Shown piece by piece: positions 5,331 to 6,541 of a DNA stretch of 6,541 bases. The notes under the pieces are model-generated. The model worked only from the letters and a program-made list of their open reading frames with translations. It was not told where the DNA came from and did no database searches. Numbering within the stretch: position 1 is the stretch's first letter; every line of letters begins with the position of its first letter. Origin of the DNA: CAYVBE01 sp964448935 (GTDB lineage: Bacteria > Planctomycetota > Brocadiia > SM23-32); contig CAYVBE010000221.1 of assembly GCA_964448935.1 (NCBI GenBank), positions 1-6,541 on the forward strand, written 5' to 3'. The position numbers and the translations under genes were made by a program.

Positions 5331-6134
5331 ATGTCCTACGAAATTCCCGGCGTGAAGCGGGCGGTCGCGCTGATCGAGCACCTCTGCGGCAGCGATCGTG
5401 CGATGGGGGTCACCGACCTGAGCCGGGCGCTCGATATCAACAAGAACATGGTTTTCCGGCTGCTGAAGACGCTGCACGCCGTCGGCTGGGTGGTGCAGGA
5501 GGAGGGGCCGAAGTACCGGATGAGCCTCCGGCCCTTCCATTACGCCAGCAAGCCGGCAAACCGGCTCGACCTGCGCACCGCCGGGCTGGGCCCGCTGGAG
5601 AAGCTGTGGGAGGAGACCGAAGAGAGTTGCTACCTGGGAATGCTCGATGGCGATCGGGTTCTCTACCTGGAGCACCTCGACGGTGTGGGAGATATCAGCA
5701 TAGCCGGGCACGTCGGCGGCCGCTACGTGCTGAACTGCTCCGCGCCGGGGAAAGTGTTGCTGGCACATGCCGGTGAGGAACTGTTGGACAGGCTGGCCCA
5801 GGAGGGCTTTGAGCGGCATACCGAGAAGACGCTCTGCGAAGCCGACGGGCTGCGGCAGAACCTGGCGGAGGTGCGCCGGCAGGGCTACGCGCTGGACATC
5901 GAGGAATACGCGCGCGGGCTGATGTGTTTCGCGGCGCCGATCTACGAATACAGCGACGAGGTGGTGGGCGCGGTCGGCCTTTCGGTGCTCCCGTTGCATT
6001 ACACCTCGGCGGAGATGGTAGAGGGTCTCGGACCGGAGGTGCTGCGAACGGCGCTCGAAATATCCCTGCGCATGGGCATGCGCGAGGACCAGAAAGCGCG
6101 CTTTCGGATGGAAGATTCAGGAGGAAAGCAATGA
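5331..6134 (+). CDS. IclR-family transcriptional regulator
   Basis: A 267-residue protein, the usual IclR length. The N-terminal winged helix-turn-helix spans residues ~4-70: PGVKRAVALIEHL opens the family domain and VTDLSRALDINKNMVFRLLK (27-46) is the helix-turn-helix with its recognition helix, followed by a wing ending KYRMS. The effector-binding domain is ~81-253, with the family motif SAPGKVLLA (137-145) and the segment GYALDIEEYARGLMCFAAPI (185-204), where conserved EE, C and AAP residues are seen. IclR proteins dimerise and bind promoter palindromes, and a small metabolite, often a keto acid or aromatic or sugar acid, switches them. The position divergent from the aldolase-like/SDR operon makes that operon the likely target, together with its own promoter. 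The stop overlaps the next start as ATGA, so IclR is probably co-transcribed with the short exported reading frame downstream. Confidence 0.93.
   Translation: MSYEIPGVKRAVALIEHLCGSDRAMGVTDLSRALDINKNMVFRLLKTLHAVGWVVQEEGPKYRMSLRPFHYASKPANRLDLRTAGLGPLEKLWEETEESCYLGMLDGDRVLYLEHLDGVGDISIAGHVGGRYVLNCSAPGKVLLAHAGEELLDRLAQEGFERHTEKTLCEADGLRQNLAEVRRQGYALDIEEYARGLMCFAAPIYEYSDEVVGAVGLSVLPLHYTSAEMVEGLGPEVLRTALEISLRMGMREDQKARFRMEDSGGKQ
6119..6124 (+). promoter_or_regulatory. Consensus ribosome binding site before the truncated propeller-type gene
   Basis: AGGAGG, a perfect Shine-Dalgarno, 6 bases before the ATG at 6131 and within the last codons of IclR. It is strong evidence that translation starts at 6131 although the reading frame is short. 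Confidence 0.7.
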
Positions 6135-6319
6135 AGGTCGCGATGGCCGAACTGACGCTGGTAATGGTGTTGGGAACAGCTTTGAGCGCAATCGCAGCTC
6201 AGCCCGCTGAGATGTCGCCCGGACTGGGCGAACCGATCGAGATTCACCGGAATCTGCCGGCGGATGGGTGGCCGCAGGTGCAGAATACGCCGCAGCGGAC
6301 GGGCTTTCGGTTACTGTGA
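6131..6319 (+). pseudogene. 5' fragment of an exported PQQ-like beta-propeller protein, probably broken
   Basis: From the ATG at 6131 the frame encodes 62 residues and ends at TGA 6317-6319. Residues 1-23 form a signal peptide (hydrophobic run LTLVMVLGTALSAIAA, with cleavage expected after the AIAA). The mature start contains GWPQVQNTPQRTGF, which closely resembles the opening of PQQ-like beta-propeller (BamB/quinoprotein-type) proteins, where W-P-Q and R-T-G-F/Y precede the first blade. Such proteins normally run to several hundred residues, so this frame appears cut off by a frameshift, deletion or sequencing error just after RTGF. The start itself looks healthy: a consensus Shine-Dalgarno and an ATGA overlap with IclR. 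The +2-shifted frame is open across 6211-6541 and the original frame reopens after the stop, but neither gives recognisable propeller sequence. The alternative is a genuine short secreted peptide of about 39 mature residues. Confidence 0.55.
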
Positions 6320-6541
6320 AACGCCTCTCTCCTGCCGTCCTGCTGGAGAGCAGCGCCGGGACGGTGGAACTGTTTGCGCGGGAACAGAAGGCCATTCACG
6401 AGGTACGTGTTTACCGTGCGATGTCGGACGGGGGCTACCCCGCACTCCCCGGCGCTCTACCAGGTCATTGCGAGCCCGCGTCGTCCAGCGGGCGCGGCAA
6501 TCCCGCCGTTCACGTCCGAGAGCCAACCGTGCATGCACGGA
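6320..6541. other. Terminal stretch without a convincing gene
   Basis: All three plus-strand frames are free of stops over most of this GC-rich stretch, so openness alone proves nothing. The frame starting at 6301 gives a plausible run around VKRLSPAVLLESSAG and then turns low-complexity. I recognise no family. The palindromic element at 6463-6503 lies inside it, which argues that at least the end is non-coding. It may be remnant sequence of the propeller gene. Confidence 0.4.
6463..6503. repeat. Dispersed palindromic element of the TCATTGCGAG...GGCAATC class
   Basis: The sequence begins GGTCATTGCGAGCCCGC and ends GCGGGCGCGGCAATCC. ATTGC (6467-6471) pairs with GCAAT (6497-6501), and GCCCGC (6474-6479) pairs perfectly with GCGGGC (6488-6493) around an 8-base loop, so a hairpin with a small internal loop can form. 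The outer sequence matches a widely scattered bacterial intergenic repeat motif (GTCATTGCGAG ... GCAATCTC). It usually lies between genes, so it marks this region as probably non-coding. Whether the genome holds many copies cannot be seen from one window. Confidence 0.65.

Noticed and set aside
5295..5999. Minus-strand 234-codon frame opposite IclR
   Set aside because: Shadow of a textbook IclR gene; histidine- and proline-rich with no motif.
1..6541. CRISPR array, tRNA or rRNA genes, insertion sequence
   Set aside because: No regularly spaced repeats, cloverleaf-like segments, conserved rRNA stretches or transposase-like frames were seen on either strand.

Overview
The window is a GC-rich, tightly packed stretch of a bacterial chromosome, probably from an uncultured or free-living heterotroph. 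The mix of genes (a pectin-lyase-fold protein, an SGNH-like protein with putative Ig and CBM9-like modules, an aldolase-family/epimerase pair, IclR, and the start of a PQQ-type propeller protein) resembles carbohydrate loci of Planctomycetota, Hydrogenedentota, Lentisphaerota or Armatimonadota. No marker gene is present, so this placement is inference from gene style only.

Left part, plus strand (1-2997): the 3' part of a gene for a right-handed beta-helix (pectate-lyase-3 type) protein, which is already open at the window's left edge. After a 40-base gap comes a complete 660-residue secreted protein with four modules: SGNH-like hydrolase, two putative-Ig (He_PIG) domains and a CBM9-like domain. 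Both look like exported proteins acting on polysaccharide.

Middle part, minus strand (3006-5092): a two-gene operon running towards the left genes, with its last stop only 8 bases from theirs. The first gene encodes a DHDPS/N-acetylneuraminate-lyase superfamily protein. The second encodes an extended-SDR (NAD-dependent epimerase/dehydratase-like) protein. They overlap by GTGA and are probably translationally coupled. Both keep the family fold signatures but have changed catalytic residues. The aldolase-like protein keeps the Schiff-base lysine but lacks the active-site tyrosine and one threonine. The SDR protein has isoleucine in place of the YxxxK lysine.

Right part: a 238-base divergent control region (5093-5330) carries several short inverted repeats and an AT-rich island. 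It leads to an IclR-family regulator on the plus strand (5331-6134). The regulator's stop overlaps (ATGA) the start of a gene with an ideal ribosome binding site and a signal peptide. That gene begins like a PQQ-like beta-propeller protein but stops after 62 codons, so it looks broken. The last ~220 bases have no convincing gene and contain a hairpin-forming palindrome of the dispersed TCATTGCGAG...GGCAATC type.

Working model (inference): extracellular beta-helix and SGNH/CBM proteins act on a plant- or algal-type polysaccharide, the aldolase/SDR pair handles a released sugar or sugar acid in the cytoplasm, and IclR controls the divergent operon. Nothing in the sequence fixes the substrate. 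I did not find a clearly novel system. The most distinctive points are the residue-altered enzyme pair, the repeat-rich divergent promoter, and the broken propeller gene beside the palindromic element.
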